This document shows positions 1-5,867 of a DNA stretch of 6,594 bases, one piece after another (the stretch's first letter is position 1; each line of letters begins with the position of its first letter). Position numbers and translations under genes: made by a program. Source of the stretch: Deltaproteobacteria bacterium. Lineage in GTDB: Bacteria; Desulfobacterota_B; Binatia; UBA9968. Under the pieces are notes generated by a model. The model ran no database searches. It was given only the letters and a program-made list of their open reading frames with translations, and had not been told where the DNA came from. Location of the stretch: NCBI GenBank assembly GCA_027297485.1, contig JAPUHZ010000469.1, positions 1 through 6,594 of the forward strand, in the 5' to 3' direction.

Positions 1-429
1 GCCTCTACCCTGCTGAACGGCATGGTCATCTTCATACCATACTTCTTCCAGCTCGATTTTGATAAACTTGACCTCTTGGTCTACTTCAACGAAGTGGATA
101 TTGGCCTCGATCGCATCTCGCTCGAGGGCCTTAAGTTTCTCAGACAGATCTCCGTTGTTCAGGCTGGCCTCTTCAGCCGCCAGCTTTTCAACCAAATCTT
201 GGTAGACGGGGTCATTCTGTAGTTTTTTGTCCTCTTCCTGATAGGCCTCCTGGGCCTTGCGATAGACCAGACGGTGGAATTCCGCCTGCGTCTTTTTCCA
301 CGGACGCCGCGTGATGTTATCGTCCCAGAAAGCCCACAGGGTCACGGCTACCAAGAGGGCACTGCCCAACAAGAAGACACTACCGTAGGATTTCTTTTCC
401 TCGCTTTCGTCAATACCTCGGACCGCCAT
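1..429 (-). CDS. Membrane-anchored coiled-coil protein, probable c-type cytochrome subunit of the bc complex (3' part missing)
   Basis: This is the last visible gene of the respiratory operon. 143 codons are open from the ATG at 429 to the left window edge, so the C-terminus is missing. Residues 1-16 are polar, residues 17-35 (SVFLLGSALLVAVTLWAFW) form one membrane helix, and they are followed by the charged motif DDNITRRPWKKTQ (36-48). Residues about 49-130 are rich in Glu, Lys, Ala and Leu and should form a long helix or coiled coil outside the membrane. The start follows a GGGGAAGAGG purine tract and lies 10 nt after the previous stop. Proteins with this TM-RRPWK-coiled-coil opening next to split cytochrome b genes usually continue into heme-binding cytochrome c domains; this is family knowledge and inference. 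No CXXCH is visible in the part seen. The likely role is electron acceptor from the Rieske protein. Confidence 0.8.
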   Translation of the reverse strand, partial: MAVRGIDESEEKKSYGSVFLLGSALLVAVTLWAFWDDNITRRPWKKTQAEFHRLVYRKAQEAYQEEDKKLQNDPVYQDLVEKLAAEEASLNNGDLSEKLKALERDAIEANIHFVEVDQEVKFIKIELEEVWYEDDHAVQQGRG

Positions 430-439
430 CCTCTTCCCC

Positions 440-607
440 TTAAGCTGCCCTTCTCTCCAGTACCCGGCCCAAGGAAAATACCCCGACGCCGATCAGCGCG
501 AGCACAATCTCCTCGGCCATCGAATAATTCTTCATGATACCCACAAAAAGGGCATAGCCCACATCTGCGATCCCTACCGCTTGGAGAACTTTAGCTACGT
601 AGAACAT
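440..607 (-). CDS. Small 55-residue membrane protein of the bc operon
   Basis: This short gene starts with MFYVAKVLQAVGIADVGYAL and ends in ...GRVLERRAA before a TAA at 442-440. Its ATG shares one base with the stop of the cytochrome b C-terminal gene (TGATG), which points to translational coupling. There are two hydrophobic stretches, about residues 4-25 and 32-48, and a basic C-terminal tail (RVLERR) that probably lies in the cytoplasm. The next gene follows after 10 nt. Its place between cytochrome b and the putative cytochrome c subunit, with no spare DNA on either side, supports it as a real gene and as a small accessory subunit or assembly factor of the complex. The molecular role is not known to me. 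It is too short for common ORF cut-offs and is easily missed. Confidence 0.8.
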   Translation of the reverse strand: MFYVAKVLQAVGIADVGYALFVGIMKNYSMAEEIVLALIGVGVFSLGRVLERRAA

Positions 608-1380
608 CAGATATTGAACCAGGGAGTTACCAAGATATATTTCACGTTAAAGGCAAGCCTTAAGAACATTTTGGCAGGAAGGGCAAGCATTGTGATAAAG
701 AGAAAGGCCGTGATGGCAAAGCGAACCATCCCCCACCGCTCTAAAAACTCCTTCCCCTTGACTCGCCGAATCCAAAGGTAAAAGGCAAGGGTGCTGACCA
801 CAAAGTACCCTACCACCACCAAACCACCGAAGACTGAAGACCATAAATAGTCCCGGAACCCAAAGAGATAAGGCAGGTCCACGTTGGTCAATGCAACGAC
901 CTTATGGGGATCCCACCGCTGCCATGGCCAAAAGAGATTCCACCCCGGTCCCCGAAAAAACGTTCCGATAATGATCATGCTCACCCAAAGAACGTGAAAG
1001 CCTAAAATGAAGGTCAGGATCTCGTATTTTCTGTCTTTGAAGGTGTAATAACCATTCCCTTTCGGATTGATGTCGATGAAAGGAATCATCATGAGACCCA
1101 CGATGATGAGAGTGGGTAGCACGACTCCCGCATGCCACGGGTCAAAATAGACCAACATCTCCTGGAGACCCAGAAAGTACCAAGGGGCCTTGGACGGATT
1201 GGGCGTTCGGGTAGGGTTAGCTGGCTCTTCGAGGGGGGCATCAATCACCACGGCCCATATGATCAAGACCACCATCACAAAGATGGTGAGCAGAAACTCC
1301 ATGCGCACCAGATGCGGCCATGTGTAGATCTTATCATCCACCATGGAAGGTTTCCGCTTTTCTTGAGCAGTCTCAGCCAT
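607..1380 (-). CDS. petD: Cytochrome b C-terminal subunit (subunit IV-like) of a bc-type complex
   Basis: The 257-residue membrane protein corresponds to the C-terminal half of mitochondrial cytochrome b or to subunit IV of b6f. It helps build the quinol oxidation (Qo) site. A polar N-terminus is followed by helix E (about 24-46), the motif KAPWYFLGLQEML (64-76) at the PEWY position, helix F (about 85-103), helix G (about 122-142) ending in FFRGPGW, then two further hydrophobic segments (about 182-204 and 218-245) that plant subunit IV lacks. In the PEWY motif the Glu is replaced by Pro (APWY), as known in related bacterial complexes. The ATG is preceded by two AAGGAG copies, one at an ideal 8-nt spacing. 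The gene follows the b6-like subunit after 43 nt and overlaps the next small gene by one base. The symbol is by analogy with the b6f gene. Confidence 0.93.
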   Translation of the reverse strand: MAETAQEKRKPSMVDDKIYTWPHLVRMEFLLTIFVMVVLIIWAVVIDAPLEEPANPTRTPNPSKAPWYFLGLQEMLVYFDPWHAGVVLPTLIIVGLMMIPFIDINPKGNGYYTFKDRKYEILTFILGFHVLWVSMIIIGTFFRGPGWNLFWPWQRWDPHKVVALTNVDLPYLFGFRDYLWSSVFGGLVVVGYFVVSTLAFYLWIRRVKGKEFLERWGMVRFAITAFLFITMLALPAKMFLRLAFNVKYILVTPWFNI

Positions 1381-1381
1381 T

Positions 1382-1394
1382 CTCCTTACTCCTT
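1382..1394 (-). promoter_or_regulatory. Tandem Shine-Dalgarno sites before the cytochrome b C-terminal gene
   Basis: On the minus strand, AAGGAG occurs twice: at 1394-1389, 8 nt before the ATG, and at 1387-1382, 1 nt before it. The distal copy has the right spacing and fixes the start at 1380. The strong site fits a need for separate ribosome loading after the 43-nt gap. Confidence 0.7.
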
Positions 1395-1423
1395 CGCCCG
1401 TTTAACCCTTAATCCTTATCTTA

Positions 1424-2194
1424 TTATAAGGAGGGCCCGGAGAAACTGTCTCTTCGAATGCGCCAAAAATGGATCGCCATCAGCAGACTGGCAACCAGGG
1501 GGATGAAGATGCAGTGAAGAATATAAAAACGGAGCAATGTATGGGGTCCGATCTCCCCGCCCCCAAACAGAAACGCACGAGCATCGTAGATGGGATTGGC
1601 GCCGACAAATTCTGCGAAAGGTCCCTCATGCCCTAGAAAGGGCGAAGCCCGCGCCATGTTGGAGCCCACCGTTACGGCCCAAATGGAGAGCTGATCCCAA
1701 GGTAACAGGTAACCGGTAAAGCTCAGCAGAAGGGTCAGGACCAGGAGGAGAACCCCTATAATCCAGTTAAATTCTCGCGGGGGCTTATAGGAACCCGTAA
1801 GAAAAACACGGAACATATGGAGCCAGACAAAAACGACCATGGCATGGGCAGCCCAACGATGCATATTGCGCATGAGCATGCCAAAAGGCATGTCGAACTC
1901 CAAGTACTTCATATCCGCGTAAGCGTATTCCGCCACAGGTCGGTAGTAGAACATCAGGTAGATTCCCGTGACGACGGTAACCAGAAACATGAGGAAGGTA
2001 AGCCCCCCCATACACCACGTGAACCGCATCCTTACGGCGTGCTTGCGGACCTTGGCCGGATGCAAATGAAGCCACACATTAGCCGTCACCATGAGAACGC
2101 GGTTGCGGGGTGTGTCCTCATAGCCGTGACGAAAAATGGCCTTCCAAACCTGGTTCTCGACAATATCCTTTTTGATCTTTTCGAAAATCTCCAT
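1424..2194 (-). CDS. petB: Cytochrome b N-terminal subunit (b6-like), diheme quinol-oxidising core
   Basis: This 256-residue integral membrane subunit carries the two b hemes of the complex. After an amphipathic N-terminal segment of about 50 residues come the KHAVRMRFTWCMGGLTF stretch and four membrane helices (about 57-84, 113-132, 145-165, 220-244). Likely heme ligands are H112 and H126 in helix B (14 apart) and H227 and H242 in helix D (15 apart), the spacing of cytochrome b6 rather than the mitochondrial 14/14. C61, followed by MGG, aligns with the b6 Cys that binds heme c(i) covalently (YCLGGIT in b6). FYYRP (83-87) and GYLLPWDQ (161-168) are further family marks. The protein lies 19 nt downstream of the Rieske gene and is completed by the subunit-IV-like protein. 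The Shine-Dalgarno site before the ATG is weak (a G run about 12 nt upstream). The symbol is by analogy with b6f. Confidence 0.95.
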   Translation of the reverse strand: MEIFEKIKKDIVENQVWKAIFRHGYEDTPRNRVLMVTANVWLHLHPAKVRKHAVRMRFTWCMGGLTFLMFLVTVVTGIYLMFYYRPVAEYAYADMKYLEFDMPFGMLMRNMHRWAAHAMVVFVWLHMFRVFLTGSYKPPREFNWIIGVLLLVLTLLLSFTGYLLPWDQLSIWAVTVGSNMARASPFLGHEGPFAEFVGANPIYDARAFLFGGGEIGPHTLLRFYILHCIFIPLVASLLMAIHFWRIRRDSFSGPSL

Positions 2195-2213
2195 ATTTAT
2201 AGAATACCCCCCG

Positions 2214-2747
2214 TCAAACTTTCAGGATGCTCTCCGGGTACTGCTCATCAGGCTCCGTACCGGCCTTCATCTTAAAAACCTTATCCTTGTCCACAACGAG
2301 CTGCCCGTCATCACCCACATTGACCTTAAAGCGATCCAGCGGACGAGGGGCAGGCCCTTCAAAATTCAGGCCGCTCTTAAAAAAGCCGCTCCCGTGACAG
2401 GGGCACTTGAACTTGTTCTCTGCAGCAAGCCAACGAGGCGTGCATCCTAGATGGGTGCACTTGGCAAAAACGGCATAAAGGCCCTGTTCCTCACGTATGA
2501 TCCAAACACGGAACTCCTGCTTAAATTTCTCGCTGACCTCCCCTATCGCGTAGTCGGAGGGCAACCCAGCTTTGAACGTCGAGGGGGGTTGGAAAAGAAC
2601 TCTGGGAAAGGCGGAGCGAAGAAATCCCAAAAGACTAAACCCCGTAAAGACGCCAAAACCACCCCAACCAAGGCGGGTGAAGAAGTCCCTGCGGGACCAA
2701 ATCCCCCTCTTTACCGCCGTCGATCCCTTCTTATCGCCTTCTGCCAT
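2214..2747 (-). CDS. petC: Rieske [2Fe-2S] iron-sulfur protein of the bc complex
   Basis: The 177-residue protein accepts the first electron from quinol and passes it to a c-type cytochrome on the outer face of the membrane. The N-terminus has a Tat-type motif SRRDFF (18-23), then a hydrophobic segment (about 27-43) that probably stays as the membrane anchor. The cluster-binding boxes are CTHLGC (97-102) and CPCHGS (115-120): ligands C97, H99, C115 and H118, with a C102-C117 disulfide expected. GPAPRPL (131-137) is the usual Pro-rich loop after box II. I chose the ATG at 2747 rather than an in-frame ATG at 2783, because AGGAG sits 4 nt upstream of it and the longer start would read into the preceding gene. 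It lies 7 nt after the 115-residue membrane protein gene and 19 nt before cytochrome b. Confidence 0.96.
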   Translation of the reverse strand: MAEGDKKGSTAVKRGIWSRRDFFTRLGWGGFGVFTGFSLLGFLRSAFPRVLFQPPSTFKAGLPSDYAIGEVSEKFKQEFRVWIIREEQGLYAVFAKCTHLGCTPRWLAAENKFKCPCHGSGFFKSGLNFEGPAPRPLDRFKVNVGDDGQLVVDKDKVFKMKAGTEPDEQYPESILKV

Positions 2748-2750
2748 CGT

Positions 2751-2756
2751 TCTCCT
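2751..2756 (-). promoter_or_regulatory. Ribosome binding site that fixes the Rieske start
   Basis: AGGAGA on the minus strand at 2756-2751, with AGGAG ending 4 nt before the ATG at 2747. It overlaps the TAG stop of the upstream gene (2757-2755), so termination and reinitiation are likely coupled. It decides against the longer 189-residue reading from 2783. Confidence 0.7.
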
Positions 2757-3102
2757 ACCTCTTGACCCAACTGATAATGGCACCCCACAAGATGAAGATC
2801 AATCCGCCCAACATCAAAAGTATCCCCACGGGCCCAAAGATAAAAGAGAGGCCGGCCCCTAAAAACAAGATGAGGATACCACTTCCTAACGGATTGAAGG
2901 GACCTGGAACTGATCCTTCCCCCGTTTGTTCCCCCACTCCCCTCTGGATCATCTCCTCGCGGATAAGAATATAGGCCAGCTCTTTGAGATCTTCCCGTTT
3001 TTGCGGTTCAGCGCCCTGGATTAGACGACCAATCTCTTGGGCCAATCTTTCGATCTCTTGTTCGGGCGCTTGCTGCCCTGTATTGGGAGAACTTGAAGCC
3101 AC
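2755..3102 (-). CDS. Two-helix membrane protein of unknown function heading the bc operon
   Basis: I do not recognise this 115-residue protein. Residues 1-13 are polar (Ser, Gln, Pro). Residues 14-55 are charged and helix-prone (EIERLAQEIGRLI, then REDLKELAYILIREEM). A Gly/Pro-rich linker (56-73) leads to two membrane segments, about 74-91 and 93-111, ending in a basic tail WVKR. The reading starts with GTG at 3102; the codon just before it is a TAA stop in the same frame, so no longer version exists, and there is no Shine-Dalgarno site. An ATG at 2952 with GAGGAG directly before it would give a 65-residue version, but the charged region upstream looks coding. The stop lies 7 nt from the Rieske start, so it is part of the operon, perhaps an assembly or accessory factor. 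Confidence 0.75.
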   Translation of the reverse strand: MASSSPNTGQQAPEQEIERLAQEIGRLIQGAEPQKREDLKELAYILIREEMIQRGVGEQTGEGSVPGPFNPLGSGILILFLGAGLSFIFGPVGILLMLGGLIFILWGAIISWVKR

Positions 3103-3146
3103 TTAGATTAGACTTTTTGATTAATATAGAAAATTTGTTTTGTCAA
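3103..3146 (-). promoter_or_regulatory. Candidate promoter region for the bc operon
   Basis: The gap between ispF and the operon is AT-rich, unlike its surroundings. On the minus strand it has a perfect TTGACA (3146-3141) followed by TATTAA (3126-3121) at a short 14-nt spacing, and a separate TCTAAT (3112-3107), a 5/6 match to the -10 box, only 4 nt before the GTG start. The TCTAAT box would place the transcript start at or next to the GTG, a leaderless transcript that would fit the missing ribosome site. Neither arrangement has both boxes at ideal spacing, so this is tentative. Confidence 0.35.
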
Positions 3147-3156
3147 CCATTTTAGC

Positions 3157-3651
3157 TCAACGTTTCCGCCGCTTCTCTAACAAAACGACGGCGGTTGCCG
3201 CTATTCCGTGTGCCTTGCCCACCCAACCCAAGCCTTCCGTAGTTGCCGCCTTGATATTTATCTGATCCTCTCGCACGTTCAAAAGCTTAACCAACTTGGC
3301 TCTGATCTCTTTGAAAAAAGGAGCCAGTCGTGGCTTCTGGGCTAAAACGGTGATGTCCCCATTCGCGATGCGGAATCGCCCTTGCTCGATCATTCCCAAC
3401 ACCACTTTAAGAAGCTTCTGGCTGGAGATCCCTTTAAAGCGCGAATCTGTATCCGGAAAATGGGTACCAATATCTCCCCTTCCCATTGCCCCCAGCAGGG
3501 CATTCATCAAAGCATGGAGGAGCACATCGGCATCCGAATGGCCTACCAATCCAAAGGCGTAAGGAACCCTGACTCCACCGAGAATGAGCTTTCGTCCGCG
3601 CTGAAACCGATGGACATCAAATCCGTGCCCTATCCGATAATCACGTTCCAT
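3157..3651 (-). CDS. ispF: 2-C-methyl-D-erythritol 2,4-cyclodiphosphate synthase
   Basis: The cytoplasmic enzyme IspF converts 4-diphosphocytidyl-2-C-methylerythritol 2-phosphate to the cyclic diphosphate with release of CMP, the fifth step of the MEP isoprenoid pathway. The 164 residues match the usual length of about 160. GHGFDVHRF (8-16) supplies metal ligands D12 and H14; HSDADVLLHALMNALLGA (38-55) supplies H46; HFPDTD (64-69) and KAATTEGLGW (134-143) are the substrate and CDP-binding signatures. The family works as a trimer. The ATG lies 3 nt after the moeA stop and in the same frame (TAG-CTC-ATG), with no strong ribosome site of its own (GGTGAG lies about 15 nt upstream), so translation is probably coupled to moeA. 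No ispD is next to it in the window. The basic C-terminal tail KRRKR is unremarkable. Confidence 0.97.
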   Translation of the reverse strand: MERDYRIGHGFDVHRFQRGRKLILGGVRVPYAFGLVGHSDADVLLHALMNALLGAMGRGDIGTHFPDTDSRFKGISSQKLLKVVLGMIEQGRFRIANGDITVLAQKPRLAPFFKEIRAKLVKLLNVREDQINIKAATTEGLGWVGKAHGIAATAVVLLEKRRKR

Positions 3652-3654
3652 GAG

Positions 3655-4893
3655 CTAAAAGCCCATCTCACCCTTCATCAGATCCTGATGATTGAGGAGG
3701 ATCACGGGCACCTGACTTCCTTTTTCCAAAGAAGTCTGTTCTTCGTGCGCCACGATCAACCCTTGAGCCAACGACAGAGAGCGCAATACCCCCGAACTCT
3801 GTGTCCCCGTACTGGAAGCAAAGATTTGATCCTTCTCATAGCGAAGCCGACACCGGATAAATTCTTTCAAGCCGCCGCTTTTTATGATCTCGTGCTCCAA
3901 CGTCGCTTGGACCACTGGCAGAAACAGATTCCGATATCCCATCATCTTGAGCAGCGCGGGCCTGGCGTAGAGGAGAAAAGAGACAGCAGAAGAGACCGGG
4001 TTGCCCGGCAAGCCGAAGACCGGCTTTTTCCCGATGCGGCCGAAGGCCATGGGGTGTCCCGGCTTTTGCGCTACCTTCCAAAACTGCATCTTGACCCCAA
4101 CATCCCCCAGCGCTTCTCTAACAAAATCATAATCCCCAACCGAAACCCCACCTGAGGTGATCACCGCATCGAAACGCACGGCCTTCTTAAAAACCGTCGC
4201 CAAACTCCTTCTCTTATCCCCCACAATACCGAGAGACTTGGGTACGGCGCCGATCTCCTGAACCGCAGCAGAAAGGGTGTAGCTGTTGCTGTTGACGATC
4301 TTTCCCGGTTGAGGACGATCTTTCACGTCCAACAACTCATCTCCTGTGGATATCAAACCGACAGTAGGCCTACGATAGACGCGTACCTGACTCTTTCCTA
4401 TAGACGCGAGGAGCCCAAGATCGGCGGGGTTAAGGATCCATCCCTTCTCCAAAATCGTCTGTCCCTTTTGGATGTCCTCCCCAGCCTTTCGAGTATGGCT
4501 TCCAGCACCACTAACTTTGGTGATTCGCACCTCATTGCCGCGTGACTCGGTGTATTCGACACGGATAATTGTGTCGGCACCACGGGGGATAGGCGCCCCA
4601 GTCATGATCTTGATAGCGGTCCCTGCTACAACACGGTGTTTAGCTACATAACCCGCCGGAGCCTCTTCCAAAACCCTTAAAGTCACAGGGTGCGACGTGG
4701 AGGCACGGGTCACATCCTGCCAAAGAACCGCAAAGCCATCCATGGCAGAGTTGGCAAAAGGCGGGACATTGCGGCGTGCATGAACATCCTCGAAAAGCAC
4801 TCTTCCCCTTGCCTGCAGAAGCGGAACCTCTTCTCCGCGCAGGGGTGAGACCTGTTCCAAAATTAGATTTACTGCTTCTCCAACCGTAACCAT
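3655..4893 (-). CDS. moeA: Molybdopterin molybdenumtransferase MoeA
   Basis: MoeA inserts molybdate into adenylylated molybdopterin in the last common step of molybdenum cofactor synthesis (the gephyrin E domain). The 412 residues fit the family (about 400). Visible marks are PPFANSAMDGFAV (44-56), TGAPIPRGADTIIRVE (98-113), the MoCF-like domain from about 175 with GDELL (184-188) and GKIVNSNSY (197-205), TSGGVSVGDYDF (246-257), and KPGHPMAFG and GLPGNPVSSAVSF (277-306). D52, E186, D226 and D254 are the acidic residues that should match the functional ones of the E. coli enzyme. A C-terminal beta-barrel domain (about 325-412) is present. The ATG at 4893 follows a short-spaced GAAGG. It is the first gene of a minus-strand unit with ispF and is divergent from the DUF3750 gene. 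No molybdoenzyme or other moa/mob gene lies in the window. Confidence 0.96.
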   Translation of the reverse strand: MVTVGEAVNLILEQVSPLRGEEVPLLQARGRVLFEDVHARRNVPPFANSAMDGFAVLWQDVTRASTSHPVTLRVLEEAPAGYVAKHRVVAGTAIKIMTGAPIPRGADTIIRVEYTESRGNEVRITKVSGAGSHTRKAGEDIQKGQTILEKGWILNPADLGLLASIGKSQVRVYRRPTVGLISTGDELLDVKDRPQPGKIVNSNSYTLSAAVQEIGAVPKSLGIVGDKRRSLATVFKKAVRFDAVITSGGVSVGDYDFVREALGDVGVKMQFWKVAQKPGHPMAFGRIGKKPVFGLPGNPVSSAVSFLLYARPALLKMMGYRNLFLPVVQATLEHEIIKSGGLKEFIRCRLRYEKDQIFASSTGTQSSGVLRSLSLAQGLIVAHEEQTSLEKGSQVPVILLNHQDLMKGEMGF

Positions 4894-4911
4894 GCCTTCA
4901 TCATCACTCTA

Positions 4912-4940
4912 TCCTGAACAACATTCAAGTCCCGAACAAC
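4912..4940. repeat. Short direct repeat in the divergent moeA/DUF3750 intergenic region
   Basis: TCCTGAACAAC (4912-4922) and TCCCGAACAAC (4930-4940) match at 10 of 11 positions with an 18-nt period. They lie between two divergent genes, just upstream of moeA, so a regulator-binding site is possible. The pair is short and could be chance. Confidence 0.35.
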
Positions 4941-4957
4941 TCAGTACAAGATGGATG

Positions 4958-4988
4958 CTGGCATTAGATGTAAAAAATGAGTTATAAT
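4958..4988 (+). promoter_or_regulatory. Candidate sigma70-type promoter for the DUF3750 gene
   Basis: A perfect TATAAT lies at 4983-4988. The best -35 match is CTGGCA at 4958-4963 (4 of 6) with a long 19-nt spacer. Transcription would start near 4995, leaving only about 13 nt before the ATG at 5008. That leader is a pyrimidine run followed by A's and has no Shine-Dalgarno site. Confidence 0.5.
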
Positions 4989-5007
4989 TGTGTCTCTTTC
5001 TTAAAAA

Positions 5008-5775
5008 ATGTGGTCACGTATCATCCTACTATCTGTGTCCCTGCTTTTTGCCATCCCTTTGTTCATGATTTTGTCTGGTACTATAACGCTCGGAAGAGAT
5101 TGGCGGACGGCTGATCGTTCGAGCGCAGGCATTGCCCCTGACCCGGAGAAAACCCCTGAGGCGGTGGTCCAAGTCTACGCTGCGCGGGCCCTCAACTGGC
5201 GCGGCATATTCGCGGTGCACACATGGATCGCGACGAAGCCGGAAAATGAGCTTTACTTCACGGTGCATCAAGTCACTGGTTGGCGGGTCCGGCGCAAATT
5301 ACCCGCGATATCCTCCGCACCCGGCATCCCGGACAGGATGTGGTTCGGAAACCGCCCGGAAGTTATCGCCGATCTGCGCGGAGAACAAGCGGCACGCGCC
5401 ATTCCCCAGATACTTGACGCCATAGAGGCTTACCCCTACGTCCACCAGTACCACCTCTGGCCCGGTCCTAACAGCAACACATTTACCGCTTCTATAGCCC
5501 GCCAGGTCCCGGAACTGGAACTGGAACTGCCGGTGACGGCCGTCGGAAAGGACTTCCTCATTAACCGATCCGTCATAGGGCTCGCCCCCAGCGGGACAGG
5601 ATACCAAATATCCATTTACGGCCTACTCGGCATCCTAATGGCCCGATACGAAGGCCTGGAACTGAACCTGCTCGGCTTCAGCTTTGGGCTAGATTTCAAC
5701 AGACCAGCGCTGAAGTTGCCCTTCATCGGCCGGCTCGGATTCGGAAACAACCGACCAGCCAAAGCTGAGAATTAG
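5008..5775 (+). CDS. DUF3750-family membrane-anchored or secreted protein
   Basis: The function is not known. The 255 residues open with a basic residue and a hydrophobic stretch (about 5-27) that acts as a signal peptide or membrane anchor, so the rest should be outside the cytoplasm. I recognise the DUF3750 pattern: DWRTADRSSAGIAPDP (31-46), EAVVQVYAARALNWRGIFAVHTW (51-73), LWPGPNSNTF (150-159), ELPVTAVGKDF (173-183), APSGTGYQIS (193-202) and EGLELNLLGFSFGLDFNRPALKLP (215-238). The spaced H71 and N155-S156-N157 recall the His and Asn-Cys positions of permuted papain-like folds, but with Ser instead of Cys; this is my inference. I chose the ATG at 5008 because it precedes the full hydrophobic segment. 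It is divergent from moeA and apparently transcribed alone from the promoter just upstream. Confidence 0.85.
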   Translation: MWSRIILLSVSLLFAIPLFMILSGTITLGRDWRTADRSSAGIAPDPEKTPEAVVQVYAARALNWRGIFAVHTWIATKPENELYFTVHQVTGWRVRRKLPAISSAPGIPDRMWFGNRPEVIADLRGEQAARAIPQILDAIEAYPYVHQYHLWPGPNSNTFTASIARQVPELELELPVTAVGKDFLINRSVIGLAPSGTGYQISIYGLLGILMARYEGLELNLLGFSFGLDFNRPALKLPFIGRLGFGNNRPAKAEN

Positions 5776-5867
5776 CTTGTATTATTCATGAGACGATGAA
5801 AAACCATGACAGAGTGTCTATCGAGGGAGTGAGCCATAAAGGGCGATGACGTGTCCGGTGCTCGGCT

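Noticed and set aside
1817..2275. 152-codon open frame on the plus strand opposite cytochrome b
   Set aside because: Antisense to the heme-ligand helices of cytochrome b; the translation is His- and Pro-rich without any recognisable motif.
2748..2783. Upstream in-frame start of the Rieske protein (12 extra residues)
   Set aside because: The extension lies inside the preceding gene and lacks a ribosome site, while AGGAG directly precedes the ATG at 2747.
3382..4155. 257-codon open frame on the plus strand opposite ispF and moeA
   Set aside because: It is antisense to two clear enzyme genes with full catalytic motifs, and its translation is rich in His, Gln and Arg with no domain pattern.
5762..5778. 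AAGCT/AGCTT hairpin at the end of the DUF3750 gene as a terminator
   Set aside because: Only five pairs, AT-rich, overlapping the stop codon and without a following T-run.
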